From JBEIUO01 sp964549785 (lineage in GTDB: Bacteria > Planctomycetota > Phycisphaerae > Phycisphaerales > UBA1924), in contig CAZJXA010000210.1 in the NCBI GenBank assembly GCA_964549785.1, positions 1-6,025 on the forward strand: 6,025 bases of DNA. The letters are read 5' to 3'. The notes below the pieces were generated by a model. It ran no database searches, had not been told where the DNA came from, and saw nothing but the letters and a program-made list of their open reading frames with translations. This document shows positions 5,256 through 6,025 of this stretch, piece by piece. The number at the start of each line of letters is the position of its first letter. Position 1 is the stretch's first letter. The position numbers and the translations under genes were made by a program.

Positions 5256-6025
5256 TCACGGCGCTCGCGGTTGATTCAGCACGAATGACTTCTCGTCCCA
5301 GAGGCGGGTAACGAGCGACGACACCTTGCCGGACTCGCCGAGTTTGAAGGCGCAGGCGACGAGGAGGTCTACAAGGCCCTCAAAATCACTGAGGGCGATG
5401 AACTCTCGTTCGATGGTCGGCGGGTTGGTGTTGGTGCCGGCCTGGACGTTGGCGAGATCGCCCATGTTGTGGTAGTTGCCGAGCGGCAGGCAGACGCAGG
5501 TGGCCTCGTATCCAAAGTGACAGAAGACGCTGGCCTCGCACGCGCCGCCGGCCATGAGTTTGCGTTGCCACTTCCATGAAGGGCCGGCGGTAAGTTTCTG
5601 CGTGGCGGCAACGATCGCCCCGCCGCCCGCGATTTCTTCGGCCCGTGCGGCGATGGCGTCCGAGAGGGTGGGGCTGAAAACGCTGACCCGGTCGCCCACG
5701 CGGACGACGGGGCCGCCGCCGATGGGCGAGTCGGCGAAGCTGCGGCTGTTTTCGAGGGCGATGATGCGGGCGGCCAAAGGGATGGTGCGGGAACGGCAGG
5801 CGCCGATGGCGCCGATAAAGCCGATCTCTTCGGCCCGGGTGAGGAGCAAACGGACGGGGCGGGTGAGTTCCGCTGCGTAGGGGATCAGGTAATCGAACGC
5901 CGCGAGGGCGGCGGCGAGGGCGGCGAGGTCGTCGCACGCGAGGGTGTGAACGAGGCCGTCGTTGAGTTCGGCAGGGGGCAGGGCCCAGACGGCGACGTCG
6001 CCGGGCTTGGGGGCAGGGGCTGCAT
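5256..6025 (-). CDS. M42-like (clan MH) zinc metallo-aminopeptidase, N-terminus off window
   Basis: The frame enters from the right edge and ends at the stop at 5256-5258, leaving 255 complete residues (numbered from the codon at 6021-6023). M42 enzymes are about 350 residues, so roughly the first 100 are missing, including the first zinc-binding His. Seen motifs: HTLACDDLAAL (26-36) with the bridging Asp; LLTRAEEIGFIGA (60-72) with the catalytic and zinc-binding Glu pair 65/66; ALENSRSFADSPIGGGPVV (89-107), which aligns with the ALDVT...GxGP segment; GGACEASVF (160-168); and GNYHNMGD (182-189), with H185 as the last zinc ligand. Known of the family: cytoplasmic oligomeric peptidases that trim N-terminal residues from short peptides, though related clan MH members are hydrolases with other substrates. 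A TTG at 5849 lies inside the fold, past the bridging Asp, and is not the start. It is convergent with the nuclease and apparently unrelated to it. Confidence 0.85.
   Translation of the reverse strand, partial: AAPAPKPGDVAVWALPPAELNDGLVHTLACDDLAALAAALAAFDYLIPYAAELTRPVRLLLTRAEEIGFIGAIGACRSRTIPLAARIIALENSRSFADSPIGGGPVVRVGDRVSVFSPTLSDAIAARAEEIAGGGAIVAATQKLTAGPSWKWQRKLMAGGACEASVFCHFGYEATCVCLPLGNYHNMGDLANVQAGTNTNPPTIEREFIALSDFEGLVDLLVACAFKLGESGKVSSLVTRLWDEKSFVLNQPRAP

Noticed and set aside
4082..5259. Minus-strand and alternative plus frames across the nuclease (such as 4447-4809 and 4625-5128 minus)
   Set aside because: They are shadows of the nuclease, whose frame holds all family motifs. The translations are Arg/Pro/Ser-rich and unrelated to any family I recognise.
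5386..5937. Arg/Pro-rich minus-strand frame of 183 codons overlapping the peptidase
   Set aside because: It overlaps the peptidase in another phase, is composed mainly of Arg, Pro and His from GC-rich codons, and lacks any motif. The peptidase frame carries the EE, DD and YHN motifs.

Overview
The window is GC-rich bacterial DNA, and I place it in a planctomycete (Planctomycetota), possibly Phycisphaerae-like. The main reason is the N-terminus of the largest protein. It has a short basic leader followed by FEPLEERRLLAA, the 'LEPR-XLL' type of signature typical of secreted planctomycete proteins. A very long FG-GAP/VCBS repeat protein followed by planctomycete-style Ig-like domains fits this, but the phylum is inferred from protein style and not from a marker gene.

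There are three protein genes. (1) Positions 1-3879, minus strand, form one uninterrupted frame of 1293 codons with no stop before the window edge. I checked every in-frame triplet. It is the N-terminal part of a giant exported protein: leader and LEERRLLA motif, about 20-21 FG-GAP/VCBS calcium-loop repeats with a period near 51 residues, then at least two Ig-like modules running off the left edge. (2) Positions 4193-5230, plus strand, hold a complete secreted S1/P1-type zinc nuclease/phospholipase C superfamily enzyme. All nine residues expected to hold three zinc ions are in place, including a tryptophan predicted to become the mature N-terminus. (3) Positions 5256-6025, minus strand, hold the C-terminal two thirds of an M42-like (clan MH) zinc aminopeptidase that enters from the right edge.

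Genes 1 and 2 are divergent across a 313-bp gap (3880-4192). The gap holds a three-copy 9-mer direct repeat, overlapping dyads and only weak promoter-like sequence. Genes 2 and 3 are convergent, with stop codons separated by 25 bp. No RNA gene, mobile element, CRISPR array, phage gene or toxin-antitoxin pair was seen.

The three genes do not form an operon and share no obvious pathway. What links genes 1 and 2 is probable export: a large surface or extracellular repeat protein beside an exported nucleic-acid or phosphoester hydrolase. I see no evidence for an undescribed multi-gene system. The points most worth following are the possible three-propeller layout of the repeat protein and the repeat/dyad cluster in the divergent intergenic region.
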